Shown: positions 9,153 through 20,841 of the stretch, piece by piece
How the letters are laid out: each line of letters begins with the position of its first letter
Position numbering within the stretch: position 1 is the stretch's first letter
Assembly (NCBI GenBank): GCA_963930655.1
Contig: OZ005601.1
Span: 24,242,921 to 24,306,920, forward strand
Direction: 5' to 3'
DNA from: Myrica gale
Taxonomy: Eukaryota > Streptophyta > Magnoliopsida > Fagales > Myricaceae
DNA length: 64,000 nt
Translations under genes and position numbers: made by a program
The notes under the pieces: generated by a model
Database searches by the model: none
Seen by the model: the letters and a program-made list of their open reading frames with translations, nothing else
Told to the model about the DNA's origin: nothing

Positions 9153-12026
9153 GTGGAAGTTGAAGGTTTGCCCCCTTTTAAGAACGTTTTGTTTGTTGCT
9201 GGATTGAAGGCAAATTTACTGAGCATTAGTCAAATTTGTGACTCTGGATTTGAAGTTCGCTTTGGTAATAATTCATGTTCTGTATTTGATTCTGATGGTG
9301 AATGTCGTGTGCAAGGCACTCGCACATCTGATAATTGCTATGGTATTAGTCCACATACTTATTTGAAATGTAGAAGTGCCAAAATTGATGAAACTGAGTT
9401 ATGGCATCAAAGACTCGGACATGTTAATTACAGAGATTTATCTAAAATATCTAAGAAAGAACTAGTTATAGGCTTGCCTAAACTAGAAAATGTTAAAGAC
9501 CGTGTGTGTGGACCATGTCAACTCGGCAAGCAAATAAAATCTGTCCAAAAAAGAACTACTGATATTCTGACTAAGAGACCGTTGGAATTGTTGCATATGG
9601 ATCTCATGGGGCCAACTAGAACTGAAAGTCTAGGTGGAAAAAAATACATCATGGTGGTGGTGGATGACTTCTCAAGATTCACTTGGGTGGATCTTCTGAG
9701 AGAGAAGTCTGATGCTTTTGAACGAGCTGAGATCTTGTTTAAAAGACTGATGAATGAAAAGGATTCTTCCATTATCAGAATAAGGAGTGATCATGGTAAG
9801 GAATTTGAAAATAATAACTTCCTTGATTTTTGCTTCAATGCAGGTATTCATCAAGAGTTCTCTGCTCCAATCACACCTCAGCAAAATGGAGTTGTAGAAC
9901 GAAAGAATCGTGTCCTTCAGGAAATGGCTCGGGCAATGATTCACAACAAGAAGGTGGCTCTTCATTTTTGGGGTGAAGCAATTAACACTGCCTGTCACAT
10001 TGTGAACCGTGTCTATCTCAGACCAGGTATGGACAAGACTCTGTATGAATTATGGAAAGGTAAGAAACCTACTGTGAAGTACTTCAAGGTTTTTGGCAGT
10101 ATTTGTTATATTCTTTGTGATCGAGAAAACACTGCTAAATTTGACACTAAAAGTGATAGAGAAATTTTCTTAGGTTACTCTTCAAACAATAGAGCTCTTC
10201 GTGTATTCAATTCTCGTACTCTTAATGTCATGGAATCCATTAATGTTGTTGTGAATGATGCTTCAAGTGATTCTCAAAATACTGAGAATGAAGAAAATCT
10301 TTCTGTTGAAAATGCATGTGAAAATGCAGGAGATGTTAATGTCCCTTCTGATTATGAAGTTATTCCTGGTAAGGAACCCTCTGCAAGGGTTAAATTGAAT
10401 CACCCTAACGAAAACATAATTGGTGATCTTAACGAGGGGATGCATTTAAGAAGAAAAGTGTTGAGTCATTTAACGTGCACTAGTTATGTATCTAAAATTG
10501 AACCTAAGAAGGTAGAAGACGCTCTTCAAGATGACTTCTGGATAAATGCCATGCATGAGGAATTAAATCAATTTGTTCGTAATGATGTGTGGTATTTAGT
10601 GCCTAGACCTGCAGATACAAATGTCATCGGTACCAAGTGGATTTTCAAGAACAAGACAGATGAAAATGGGGAAATCACTCGCAATAAGGCAAGGTTAGTT
10701 GCTCAAGGATATACACAAGTAGAAGGTATTGACTTCGATGAAACTTTTGCTCCAGTAGCACGTTTAGAGTCAATACGTATTTTACTTGCAGTCTCTTGTT
10801 TTATGAATTTTAAGTTGTATCAGATGGATGTCAAGAGTGCATTCTTAAATGGTATCCTTCAAGAAGAAGCGTATGTTGAACAACTTAAAGGATTTGTAGA
10901 TCCTCACTATCCCAATCATGTCTATCGCTTGAAGAAAGCTCTTTATGGGTTGAAACAAGCTCCTCAGGCCTGGTATGATCGTTTGACTGCTTATCTCTTA
11001 GATCATGGATTCTCGAGAGGAGGAGTTGACCGAACTCTTTTCGTCAAGAATGATAAGACAAATATCATTGTAGCACAAATTTATGTTGATGACATAGTCT
11101 TTGGTGCTACTATTGATAAACTAGTTCATTCCTTTGCTGAAGCTATGCAAAGTGAATTTGAAATGAGTATGGTCGGTGAACTAAATTATTTTCTTGGTTT
11201 GCAGGTTAAACAACTTAAAGATGGGTTATTCATTTCCCAATCAAAGTATGCCAAGAATCTTGTCAAACGCTTTGGATTGGACAGCAAGAAACATACTAGG
11301 ACTCCCATGAGCACAAGTGTGACGATAGCCTTAGGTTCTTCTGAGAATAGTGTTGATCAAACTCTCTACCGAAGCATGATAGGTAGTCTTCTCTACTTAA
11401 CTGTAAGTCGTCCTGATATTTCTTTTAGTGTGGGAGTTTGTGCTAGATTTCAGGCTAATCCTAAAGAATCTCACTTGAGTGCTGTCAAACGCATTATTCG
11501 ATATGTTAATGGCACTGTAGATTATGGTATTTGGTACTCCAGGGATACAAATATAGATCTAGCTGGTTACTCTGATGCTGACTGGGCTGGTAATGCCTCT
11601 GATAGAAAAAGCACTTCCGGTGGGTGTTTTTATATAGGAACCAGTTTAGTAGCTTGGCTAAGTAAGAAACAAAATTCTATTTCATTATCTACTGCCGAAG
11701 CTGAATATATTGCTGCAGGAAGTTGTTGTACTCAGTTAATTTGGATGAAACAAATGCTTAAGGACTATGGCATCGAACAAGCTTGTATAACTGTGTTCTG
11801 CGACAATACCAGTGCAATAAATATATCGAAGAATCCTGTTCAGCATTCTCAGACCAAGCACATTGATATTCGACACCATTTCATTCGTGATCTTGTGGAG
11901 TCTAACACAATTTCCTTGGAGCACGTATCCACTGAGAATCAATTGGCCGATATTTTCACCAAACCATTGGATGGTCTCAGGTTTGAGTTTCTCAGGAAAG
12001 CCATTGGTGTTTGTGCTGTCCCTTGA
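9153..12026 (+). CDS. SIRE-1 pol: integrase, reverse transcriptase, RNase H
   Basis: A continuous 957-codon frame with all domains in copia order. GAG-pre-integrase: [14 protein letters not shown] with the CGPCQLGKQ zinc part. Integrase catalytic [18 protein letters not shown], and NGVVERKNR. Reverse transcriptase: [31 protein letters not shown], and the catalytic YVDDIVFG near residue 645. RNase [29 protein letters not shown] and [11 protein letters not shown], ending [20 protein letters not shown]. No internal stop. One extra residue sits in '[10 protein letters not shown]', where relatives have EEVYVEQ. The start shown is a frame edge; the real protein would be joined to Gag-PR upstream through a frame now broken near 9110. 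The catalytic residues all survive, so the copy is fairly young. Confidence 0.9.
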   Translation: MEVEGLPPFKNVLFVAGLKANLLSISQICDSGFEVRFGNNSCSVFDSDGECRVQGTRTSDNCYGISPHTYLKCRSAKIDETELWHQRLGHVNYRDLSKISKKELVIGLPKLENVKDRVCGPCQLGKQIKSVQKRTTDILTKRPLELLHMDLMGPTRTESLGGKKYIMVVVDDFSRFTWVDLLREKSDAFERAEILFKRLMNEKDSSIIRIRSDHGKEFENNNFLDFCFNAGIHQEFSAPITPQQNGVVERKNRVLQEMARAMIHNKKVALHFWGEAINTACHIVNRVYLRPGMDKTLYELWKGKKPTVKYFKVFGSICYILCDRENTAKFDTKSDREIFLGYSSNNRALRVFNSRTLNVMESINVVVNDASSDSQNTENEENLSVENACENAGDVNVPSDYEVIPGKEPSARVKLNHPNENIIGDLNEGMHLRRKVLSHLTCTSYVSKIEPKKVEDALQDDFWINAMHEELNQFVRNDVWYLVPRPADTNVIGTKWIFKNKTDENGEITRNKARLVAQGYTQVEGIDFDETFAPVARLESIRILLAVSCFMNFKLYQMDVKSAFLNGILQEEAYVEQLKGFVDPHYPNHVYRLKKALYGLKQAPQAWYDRLTAYLLDHGFSRGGVDRTLFVKNDKTNIIVAQIYVDDIVFGATIDKLVHSFAEAMQSEFEMSMVGELNYFLGLQVKQLKDGLFISQSKYAKNLVKRFGLDSKKHTRTPMSTSVTIALGSSENSVDQTLYRSMIGSLLYLTVSRPDISFSVGVCARFQANPKESHLSAVKRIIRYVNGTVDYGIWYSRDTNIDLAGYSDADWAGNASDRKSTSGGCFYIGTSLVAWLSKKQNSISLSTAEAEYIAAGSCCTQLIWMKQMLKDYGIEQACITVFCDNTSAINISKNPVQHSQTKHIDIRHHFIRDLVESNTISLEHVSTENQLADIFTKPLDGLRFEFLRKAIGVCAVP

Positions 12027-13354
12027 ACTGCATCATTTTGCATTCTCAGTTCTTTTAGTTTTGTTTGTGTTTTGGTTTCTTTTTCTTTAGTGTTTCCTAG
12101 TTGTGTGTCTTCTTTGTTGTTTATATTAAAAAAAAAAAGGCGGTTCTGTCTATTGTTGCCTGGATTAACTGATTAATGCTATCTTCTTTACTTATTGGAC
12201 ATATAGTCATTTTTCGTGCATGAGATTTTCAATACTCTTTCAACTTGTGTCTGATCAATAATGCATTTTGTCAGTTGTGCTTATAGTCTCTGGTTGTGTC
12301 AACGAGTATGATTTTTAAAATATTTACTTGACTACTCATCACCTTGCACACTGAACTTATTAGATGAGACTTGACCGCATGTGTGAGTCTGTGTGTTGGT
12401 AATCACAAGTGAAGGGAACCATGTACATCTGGTCGAATTGACCTTTGACTAGTTGAACCTCATTGTGCCCCAGACTCCAACAGAAAAGGTAAAAGAGCAT
12501 AAAAGAATAAACGCCACGAACTGTATACGATTCTCTTGTCAAGAAAAACAATGAGAAAGTCTGGAAGCTTATGTATTGATGCTTCATATTCAGAGGGAGT
12601 AAAAACATTACAACAAAGTTGCTATTTCAGGTCCTAGTGGCATTGGGTTTGACCTTCACCTGATGTGTCATGGTTCTTCTTCATCAGTGGTTTCTAATTG
12701 ATGTGCCATGACCACCTCACAAATCTAAGGTCTTAAGTGTCTCTTATTTTGTTGCGGTCTTTCACACACGTGTCGTTTCTATTTTCTAAGTCATTGAAGT
12801 TTTCCTGATCAGAGACTTGTAGCAAGCTGATTTTTTGTATTATTTTTCATGATCATGAGGTGGTTTAGTATTTTTGTTTCATGATCTCTGAGAAATTTCT
12901 AAGTCTTTTAAGTTTTCAAGTGTGTGTTATTCTGGTTTTCTTGGCACCGTTTGACTATCGCTCGACCGGCGCTTGAGCGCTAGTTCTATTTCTCCTCCAG
13001 AGTGTTTTCGCTTGACCGTCGCTCAACAAGCGCTCGAGCGGTTTGGTATCTGTTTTTACCGAGTGTTATCGCTTGACAAGCGTGCGTCCTACGGTCGAGC
13101 GGTCTTGTCTCTGTCCTTACAGAGTGATTTCGCTCGTTGAACGCTCAATGAGCGCTCGAGCGCGGATGGTATTATTTATACCGATTGCTATCGCTCGTCC
13201 TTCGCTCAACGAGCGCTCGAGCGGAACTTCATAAATTACCTCACGTGCCTTTTTTGTCTTTCATTTCCCCCCCCCGTGCTCCCGTCTTCTTCGCCTGTCC
13301 CCGCCTCTCTCAAGTTTCCTTCTCCTCTTGTGTGGTTTTTCCACTTCCCTTCTG
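12027..13354 (+). other. SIRE-1 non-coding 3' region
   Basis: Non-coding sequence following pol. It has an A-run at 12128-12138 and ordinary AT-rich spacer. At 12955-13222 there is a cluster of GCTCGA palindromes like those of the LTR. At 13250-13350 lies a C/T-rich stretch (long C run, then CTCTCTCAAGTTTCCTTCTCC). In Sireviruses this region precedes an env-like ORF and the polypurine tract; neither is present, so the element ends early. Confidence 0.6.
12955..13222. repeat. Second array of CGCTCGAGCG palindromes
   Basis: Five groups of about 55-60 bp, each containing a CGCTCGACC/CGCTTGACC half followed by GCGCTCGAGCG (for example at 13031, 13153 and 13212) and separated by 'agtgttttcgc', 'gagtgttatcgc' and similar. 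The period and the shared core suggest a tandem cis-element just upstream of where the env-like region should start. Confidence 0.75.
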
Positions 13355-14663
13355 TTGAGAAACGTAGTTCCTAAAAATAGAGAATTGTTTAGTATGTAAA
13401 TTGTAGACTTTATATCCTTTAATTCCACAAGGATAGCCAACAATACACATGGATTAGCCCTAGGCTCGAATTTATGACTATGTCTATAAAGAGTAGAAAC
13501 ATAGCATAAGCAGCTGAAGGTTCTCAGATGATTATAGTCAAGTTGGAATGAAAAAGCATTTCAAATGGAGACTAATTTCCAAGTTATGGAGAGGGAAGTC
13601 GATTGATAAGGTAGGTTGCTAACAATATACAATCAGACCAGCAAGTGTTGATGTTTTCTTTCAACACGACCATTTTGTTGCAGAGTAGCAACATAAGAAT
13701 GTTGGAATCAAACTAGGAAAATTAAATTCAGTTCCAAAATCAGTCCTAAGAGTCTTAATTTTGGAATCAAATTGAGTTTCAACTAGGTGGAAGAAAGAAA
13801 TGATATGATGTTGGGTTTGAGCTTTAGATTGAAGCAAATATACCCATGTACAGTGAGTATAATCATCAACGATGGTAAGAAAAAACCGAATTCCATTGTG
13901 ATCCGAAACTGAAAAGAGCCCCTAAAGATCACAAATAACTAATTCAAAAGCAAAAGTAGTCTTAGATAAGGAAATTAGAAAAGGAAATTTTCTTTGTTTG
14001 GCCATAGGACAAACAGTTCAAAGATGAAACTTACAGCTTTGAATATCACCAATATAGTCTTGCAAAAAAAGCATACGAGATATTGATGGGTGACCTAAAT
14101 GAAAATGCCACAGGGCATGATTATTAACAGAAACTGAATTGCAATAAAATTGAGAAACACCAGTTTTTGTGGGAAGTAACAAATACAACCCTTTTGATTC
14201 CCTAGCCAAACCAATTGTTGTCCATGTGAGTGGGTTCGGGATGAACAAATAATGGTTAAAAAGGATTATGGAACATGAAACTTGTTTAAGTAAAGCACTA
14301 GCAGAAATCAGGTTGAAGGAAAAGCTAGGTACAACAAGTACATCAAGCAGTAAAATTTTAGAAGATAATCGTATTGTGCCCATGTGAGTAGCAAGAGCAG
14401 TGTGGTTATTACGCATTTTAATGGGTGTCTAAATAATGGAAGTGACAAAAGTAAGCATACGCAATGAGCTAACCATATCATTGGTTGTTCCAGGATCAAT
14501 AAGCCAATCAAAATTGTAGCAGTAGCAATAGATGGAAGATTGACAGAAGTAGCACTATGAGAGCTAAAGAAATCAAATGCAATATCTGCCATGTTAACCA
14601 TGGCCTTAGAGATTTGCTCAACAGTGAAAGTATTGAATGATGAAGCTTATGAAGTATGAAGTA
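13355..14663 (-). pseudogene. Copia-1 integrase and GAG-pre-integrase
   Basis: Minus-strand continuation of copia-1 beyond the Sirevirus. The 14018-14416 part reads cleanly: THMGTIRLSSKILLLDVLVVPSF (protease-to-integrase linker), then NHALWHFHLGHPS of the GAG-pre-integrase domain. The integrase core between 13355 and 14017 is recognisable only by comparison with copia-2 (equivalents of its LWGPFSVSDHNG and FGTEFN segments) and has several stops and shifts. Not functional. Confidence 0.7.
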
Positions 14664-15640
14664 ATGCTAACAATTGTTGTCATTGATCAAAGGTAATCGA
14701 CAAAGACTGAGGAGGTACTGAAGAGAAGTCAGATGACAAGTGATGAACAGAACTTGGTGATGACAAAGGCTTATAACCAGACAGATATCCATGCAATTTG
14801 TAGCATTTATCCCCGATATGGCCAGTAAAGCCACAATGGCTACACAAAGGATGATCATTTTTCTGTACATAAGGCTTGCCATTAAAATTATTTGAAGTCT
14901 GTGTTCCTTGACCATGTGCAAAAAATGCACCAGTGTTCTGGATGATTGAGAAGAAAAAGAACTGATATCACGCTGCTTCTCTTCTTAAATTATCAGTGAG
15001 AAGACTTTGTTGATGGGCGGCATAGGATCCATCAGCAATATTTGACCTCTTATATGAGAATATGAATCATTCAATCCCATAAGGAATTGCATAACCTGAT
15101 TATGCTCTTCAGTGATCTTCTTCATGGCTCCACATGTGCAACTAGATCGATGCCTGTAATTGGACAGCTCTTCCCATAGAGGTTTCAATTTCGTGAAATA
15201 TGCCAAGACAGTGTGCTGACCTTTTGAAAGAGACGCAATTGACTTCAGTATTTGGAATATTAGGGGTCCATTCCCTTGAAAAAATCTATCAGTCAGATCT
15301 TTCCAAATTCCAGCAACAATTTCAATATAAAGAACACTATCTGCTAAATCTTTAGACATTGAATTCAATATCCAGGAAATTACCATGTGATTACAACATA
15401 TACAAGTTTCTTGATTAGGAGACGATGACTGAGGTTGTGGAAGAGATCCATTAACAAAGGAAAGCTTGTTCTCTGCACTCAACGCCATCTGCATAGATCT
15501 GCGCCAACTCGAGTAATTCTCTCCTTTGAGAATTTGCGAACAAGAATTACCTTAGGACTGTCACCATTATTTAGGAAGTAAGGATTTGACTGATTATCAG
15601 AATTTCTAGGAACGAATGAAACTAAAGGAAATTCAGCCAT
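14664..15640 (-). pseudogene. Copia-1 gag with one CCHC zinc knuckle
   Basis: Minus-strand gag starting at ATG 15638-15640 (MAEFPLVSFVPRNS). A frameshift near 15510-15530 separates this start from the main frame at 14985-15494, which contains the UBN2-type Gag core (WILNSMSKDLADSVLYIE, AGIWKDLTDRF, TKLKPLWEELSNYRH). Further downstream the knuckle CSHCGFTGHIGDKC is readable near 14810-14850, followed by YKLHGYLSGYKP. The knuckle is intact here but missing from copia-2. Confidence 0.8.
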
Positions 15641-15645
15641 TATAA

Positions 15646-15659
15646 TGCCTCTGATACCA
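15646..15659 (-). promoter_or_regulatory. Copia-1 primer binding site
   Basis: Read on the minus strand, TGGTATCAGAGGCA directly follows the 5' LTR; it is complementary to initiator tRNA-Met. Confidence 0.85.
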
Positions 15660-15888
15660 TGTCAAGTATTGAAGTTGCAGAAGAATGATTGAAGAAAAAT
15701 AGAGTATGTAAAAAGTCGTATGAGAGAGGAAGTGGATGAATAACGCAATTCTATTAATCATTGTGTAGAGCTATATCGCTGTAACTAAATCACAAAACTG
15801 ACTAACAAGCCGAGCCTCCAGCTCACTAACAATATAACTACCAATTGTAAAGCTAACTGCGTTAACAGAGTAACTAATATCGTTGATA
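15660..15888 (-). repeat. Copia-1 5' LTR
   Basis: 229 bp, TGTCAAG...TTGATA, followed by the target duplication TAGAA at 15889-15893. Complete version of the LTR seen truncated at 3395-3597. Confidence 0.8.
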
Positions 15889-15893
15889 TAGAA

Positions 15894-16184
15894 TAAAGTG
15901 ATGAGTAAGCTGTAGCAGGACCCAAGTCTCTAGCGATATATATATATCATTGCAACACCTATGTCTTTTGATTAACTATGTTTTTTATGCGTGAATTATG
16001 AGATAGGGTCTTTCAAGCATTATTTATACTCTTATCTTCGGAGACCAACAATTACAACTCTTTATATAGTCGCAATTCTTTATGATCACCATTAATCAAA
16101 AGACATATCTCCTTCAGTCAAGGAATTGGATAAAAAATAATTCTTTTAAGCATATTAAATCCAAATTTTATATCGAAGCCCATA
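15894..16184 (-). repeat. Part of the Tork-like element's LTR, left of CACTA-A
   Basis: Read on the minus strand this runs ATGGGCTTCGATATAAAATT, ... TTTGATTAATGGTGATCA, ... CTATATAAAGAG (a TATA box), a layout typical of plant copia LTRs. It continues the LTR that begins at 28581 on the other side of CACTA-A: joining across the insertion gives 'GGACTTAA|TGGGCTTC'. So CACTA-A sits in this LTR and copia-1 is inserted further along the same LTR. Confidence 0.6.
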
Positions 16185-17148
16185 CACTACAAAAACACCG
16201 CAAAATGTCTAATTTTTAGAAGCGTTTGTGCAAAAAATGTTGCTATAATTTAGGCATCTACACCGATGTTATAGCTTACACCTTTAACAACGTTTTTTTT
16301 TAAATGTTGCAATAGGTATAAGTGCAAAAATATTATTTATTAATTAAAAGTTATTAAATGTTAATAATGATTTTATTCCTTTTAATATATAATTTTATTT
16401 TGTCATGTAATTAGAGGAAGTGTTATTAAAATTTAAGTTGTTATATAATCTATTTTAAATTATACCTATGGTTGTTATGGTAATTGCATATGTATCGACT
16501 AAATCTAAGTAGTTTAGAAAACATGTATTATCATTCTTATAATGAGCATATATATTTTGAATAATTAGTAATATGATACTATTTAAATATGACATATTAT
16601 TTAATTTCAAATAAAAAGATATTGTGAGATTAGCACATGCAATTAAAGTACATAACTTAATATATAATCTTAGATGCTATGATTTAGTCATTAGGTATAT
16701 AGGTACATAAATATAGTACTTAGGTTAATTAGCACATATTATATATATGATAAACACATATAACAAATCATACAATGTTATATAAAAAGCATTATACTTT
16801 TAAATTATAAGTATTACATATTATTACTATCAACTTATTTTAATTAAGATTATTATACTAGTTATGAAAAATAGTATAAAATAATATGCTATGTACTTGA
16901 TACCTTTGACTATGTACCAAGCAATATACAGTTGATTATATAGTCTAAGTATTATTACTAGTACTAATGCATGCAATAATGTGTATTACAACTACAAACA
17001 AAGTAGTAATTAAAATAAATAAAAGAGAGTTGAGAGGAAAATTTTCATTTAGGGCCAAGCTGAGAAAATGTTTTGGTTCCTTTCCTTTGGTTTTCTTTTC
17101 CCCTGTATTTCTGAGCTGCGCTTTTTCGCTTTTGTGCTTTCCAACTTG

Positions 17149-17643
17149 GCAGAAATGGTGGACCGACGTTAAGCTGAGCATCAAAGAGCGGAACCTAATC
17201 TCCGTCGTGCACAATAACGTGGTCGAAGCTCGTAGAGCCTCGTGGAGGATCCTATCGTCGATCGAGCGGAAGGAGGAAGTCAAAGGGAACGATCAGAACG
17301 TGGACCGGATCAAGGAGTACAGGCATAACGTGGAGTCTGAGCTCTCCACCATTTGCAGCAAACATAATAAGCCACATTGAAGAGCATCTCATCTCTGTGT
17401 GCTCGGCCAGAGAGTCCACCGTGTTTTTCTACAAAATGTCAATGATCTCTCTTTTGTGATGGTTGTGATTTAGGGATTTTGGTTATTTGATTTCGCCCCA
17501 CTTAAGTTTTTAATGGATTTATTTTTTTCTTTTTTTGGGCTTTGCATGACTGCAGGAAAGGGGATTATTACGGGTATTTGGCGGAGTTCAAGTTTGGAGA
17601 TGATAGGAAAGAGGCTGCTGATTAATCGATGAAAGCTTATCAG
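17149..17643 (+). pseudogene. Captured 14-3-3 gene fragment (epsilon-like)
   Basis: Three recognisable pieces in gene order. First: [20 protein letters not shown], then [18 protein letters not shown] and [16 protein letters not shown], matching the family's [23 protein letters not shown] region. Second, in another frame after about 17366: [20 protein letters not shown], ending in a split Met codon. Third, after an intron at 17438-17555 (GT...TGCAG): GDYYGYLAEFKFGDDRKEAA, a stop, then SMKAYQ followed by GT at 17644. The sequence KEAADQS-KAYQ is typical of plant epsilon-group 14-3-3s. A frameshift near 17365 and the CAA-to-TAA change near 17620 kill it. It lies inside CACTA-A and the retained intron shows capture from genomic DNA. 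Confidence 0.88.
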
Positions 17644-20600
17644 GTATCGATGCTCTTAGTTAGGTTTTGTGCTCTGTTTGTGGGACTATTTTTTTTAGAA
17701 AAAGGACAAATTAGGAATCCTACCCAGGTTATAGAAGACCTTTCATATCCTAGATTTTTTTTTTAATCGTTATTTGGTTATCTGTAACCAAATGGGTAGT
17801 GAAAGTTTTTTTTGTTCATGGTAAAGATGCAAAAGGCAAGCGTATATGATTGTCTTGCTTTTAATTTATTCAGCGCTAAATTTTTGGGTAGAGATGGCAA
17901 CTGACCCATTGTATTTATAATGATTTTGAAGATAATTTGAATGATTGGTTCTGGATCATTGGTTATGCAAAGTGTTTGCGGTAAACTGTGTAGTTTATCA
18001 GACTGGGTTTGGCCTTGAACTTCTCCATCTTTTATTATGAGATTATGAGCTCTCTGAAAGGTGCATATGTGATATCCTTCCTTTCTTTGTTGATTTATTA
18101 TCAAATTTTTGTTAATGTAGAGAATTAATTTTGCTTAAATATGTGTGTTGGAGGGGCATTCATTGCACTCATGTTTAGAGGTAAGATAGTATAGGTTATA
18201 TAATCGTGCCCAGTTTCAATGGCAGAGTTACCACTTGGAGAAGATGGTGTTAGTGCTGATGGTGTACTGAAGTGCCACTGAACACCTTGATTCAACTTCA
18301 TTGTGTTTTTTTCCATAGGTGAAAGGCTTTTGAATAATTGAACTAGGTCCTAGGTACGATGATAAGAAATAAACAAATTGATCCACTTTGCTGTCAATTA
18401 AAAAGTGTATAAGACATTGTTGAAAACGCCGCTAAAGGGTGTTTTTTAACTACTTGAACTTTATAAGAAAGGTACGTAATTTTTTAACTACTTGAACTTT
18501 ATGATATCAACATGCACTACAAAAAAATAGGTCTATAGCGGTGGTCGCTAAAAACGCCGCTAAAGGGTGTTTTGCAAAAAAGCCCCTAAAAGGGGTCTAT
18601 AGCGGTGGTCTTTGTAGCAACGGTTAGTGACCGCTGCTATAGGCCCATCTTAGCAGAGTTTTTTGAAAAACGCCGCGAAAGGTTGTACCTTTAGCACTAT
18701 AGACCCCCCCTTTAGTGGCAGTCGTTATAGCGGCGGTCAGTATACACCTTTTGCCAGCATTTTTGCGAAAAAACGCTGCTAAAAAATTGGTACCTACAGC
18801 GGCGGTCACTGTGACCGCCGATGTTGGTACCCACCTTTAGCAGCGTTTGTGTCAACAAACGCTGCTAAAGGTGTATCTATAGCAGCGTTTGTGGCACAAA
18901 CGCTGCTATAGGTATATGTGAAAAAAATATTTTTTAATTATAAAATATTTTATTTATTATTTTATTTCTTTTAATATATATTTTTATTTTGTGATGTATT
19001 TGAAAAAAAGTATTTTAAAGGACATACTTATTAAAATATGGAATTAGAGAGAGTGTTATGAACATTGAAGTTTTTATTTTATATTTTTTAAATTATACCT
19101 ATTGTTGCTATGGTAATTGCATATTTATTGATTAAATCTAAGTAGTTTATAAAACATATATTATCATACTTATAATGAGCATATCTATTTTGAATAATTA
19201 GTAATATAATATTATTTAATTTCAAACAAAAATATATTGTGAGATTAACTTATGCAATTAAAGTACATAACTTAATATATGGTCTTAGAGGCTATGATAT
19301 AGTCATTAGGTTAATTAGCACATATCATGTATATGATAAACACATATAACAAATCATGCAATGTTATATGGAAGACATTATACTTTTAAATTATAAGTAT
19401 TATATATTATTGCTACCAACTTATTTTAATTGAGATTATTATATTAACTATAAAAATAAAAAAATAATATGTTATATATTTAATACTAAGTATAAAGAAT
19501 TTTAAATACTATTATAAATTAAAACTGATATTAATTTACTAAAAAATATGTATATAACTTATTTATTAAAAAAACTGAAAATGGTGAGTTAGACTGTTAA
19601 GAGTATAATAACGAAATCATATTTATAGTATGATATAAGATCGATTCGCAGCTAAGACGAAGAAAACATAAAAGACGAGGGAGGGAAATTTTCAATTAGC
19701 GCCAAAGTTTTCCCGGCCAAATTTTCATCAAAACCCCTAAATTGAGGAGAGAGAGCGGTACGAGCTGTGGGAAGCGGAGGCAGGTGATGCATAAGCAACT
19801 GGTAGAGCTTTTCAAGAGGGATTTGGAGGAGTCGTCGCCGAAGAGGAGTGATGGTTGGCAGGGAATACGTGTAGAGGGCTAGTGGATTTGGGAAATGGTG
19901 ATGATGGTGGGGTCGATGGGTTTGTGGGTGCGACGGCCGCCGCTTAACAACAACGATCGCATTGTGAATGGAGATTTGTTATGGGACACTAATCCTAGCG
20001 GTCAGAGCACCCAGGTAATAATTTGTAAAATGCATCAGTGGTTATACGTGTTACGGAATCTTGCGGTGGCCTTTTTTTTTTCGAGTTAAATCCGAAATTT
20101 CACTGAGCTGGGTCTTCAATTTCTTTTTGAAACTTTTGTTTACTTCTTTTCGTGAGGTAGTCACAAATTATTATGGCATGAAACATGGGGAAATTGAAAC
20201 CATTCACCCACCGTGCCTACTCTAAGTGGTTGTTCCCTTACAGATTTTGGATTTTAATCTTGGACGATCTAGGAGCCGTGAAGAAAAGGGTACTCTGGAA
20301 GTTGCCTTTGGTGCAAATGATGCAGGATTTATGATAAAAAAAAATTTTGGTGAACTTATGAAAGAACATCTTTGACTGATACAAAATTGTTAGGAGATTT
20401 GTACCAGATGAATTGCGATATTGCACATGAGAATATGGCGTACAATATAAGTCCTTTCTGACTACTTTATTACTTGAGTTATATTTTTGAATTGAACATT
20501 GTGTCTGGAGCATGATATTACCCTCATGTATGTCATTTTGTAATCTTTACGTGCTTGTGTGTTCATCTTTCTTAGACGTTGGTTTTTGGATGTTGCCTTT

Positions 20601-20841
20601 GGTGCAAATGTTGGTTTTTAGAAAATGTTGCTACCTTATGGAGCATGTACTGCTTAGCGACTAGAATAGCCAGTGACTTTAATGCCCCCGAAGTTTCAAG
20701 TGAAAGGCTCTGGGAAGCATGAAATCAGGTTGAATTTGGGACTACTCAGGTGTCTAACAAGGATTGTAGATTTTCGATTTTTTGAAGTGTCTGAATCTCT
20801 CTCAATGTTTTATTACTCTCTTCTTTTATTATCTGTTTCAG

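Larger units (their letters stand above)
6118..13354 (+). mobile_element. Sirevirus-type copia retrotransposon (SIRE-1) with one LTR
   Basis: Plus-strand element inserted into copia-1. It has a 5' LTR (6118-7112), a tRNA-iMet primer site, gag with two zinc knuckles, an aspartic protease motif, and an intact integrase/RT/RNase H frame ending at 12026. About 1.3 kb of non-coding 3' sequence follows. Copia-1 sequence stops at 'cttcATGAG' (6113-6117) and resumes at 'TTGAGaaacgtag' (13355-13359), consistent with a 5-bp target duplication with one substitution. No second LTR is present at the right end; the final bases there do not resemble the LTR. The lineage call rests on gag and PR/IN similarity, the ~1-kb LTR and the palindromic repeats. 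Confidence 0.8.
3395..15888 (-). mobile_element. Copia-1: Ty1/copia retrotransposon, interrupted by a Sirevirus and a MITE
   Basis: Minus-strand LTR retrotransposon. LTRs begin TGTCAAGTATTG at 3395 and 15660. The 5-bp repeat TAGAA flanks it at 3390-3394 and 15889-15893. The primer binding site, read on the minus strand next to the right LTR, is TGGTATCAGAGGC, complementary to initiator tRNA-Met. Gene order on the minus strand is gag with a zinc knuckle, GAG-pre-integrase, integrase, reverse transcriptase, RNase H, i.e. the copia order. The coding part is split at 6118/13354 by a Sirevirus and at 4345-4829 by a MITE, and carries stops and frameshifts. It is a close relative of copia-2 in this window, which let me place the interruptions. 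Confidence 0.85.

Noticed and set aside
12100-13354. Search for the SIRE-1 3' LTR after pol
   Set aside because: Neither the LTR start TGTTAGGTTATT nor its end CTAGGTTTTTCA recurs; only the short palindromic motif is shared.
16945-17283. 112-codon minus-strand frame
   Set aside because: It is the antisense shadow of the 14-3-3 fragment.
19780-20010. Possible additional captured exon in CACTA-B (frame with HKQLVELFKRDLEESSPKR)
   Set aside because: GC-richer and exon-like, but I do not recognise the protein and the frame is short.
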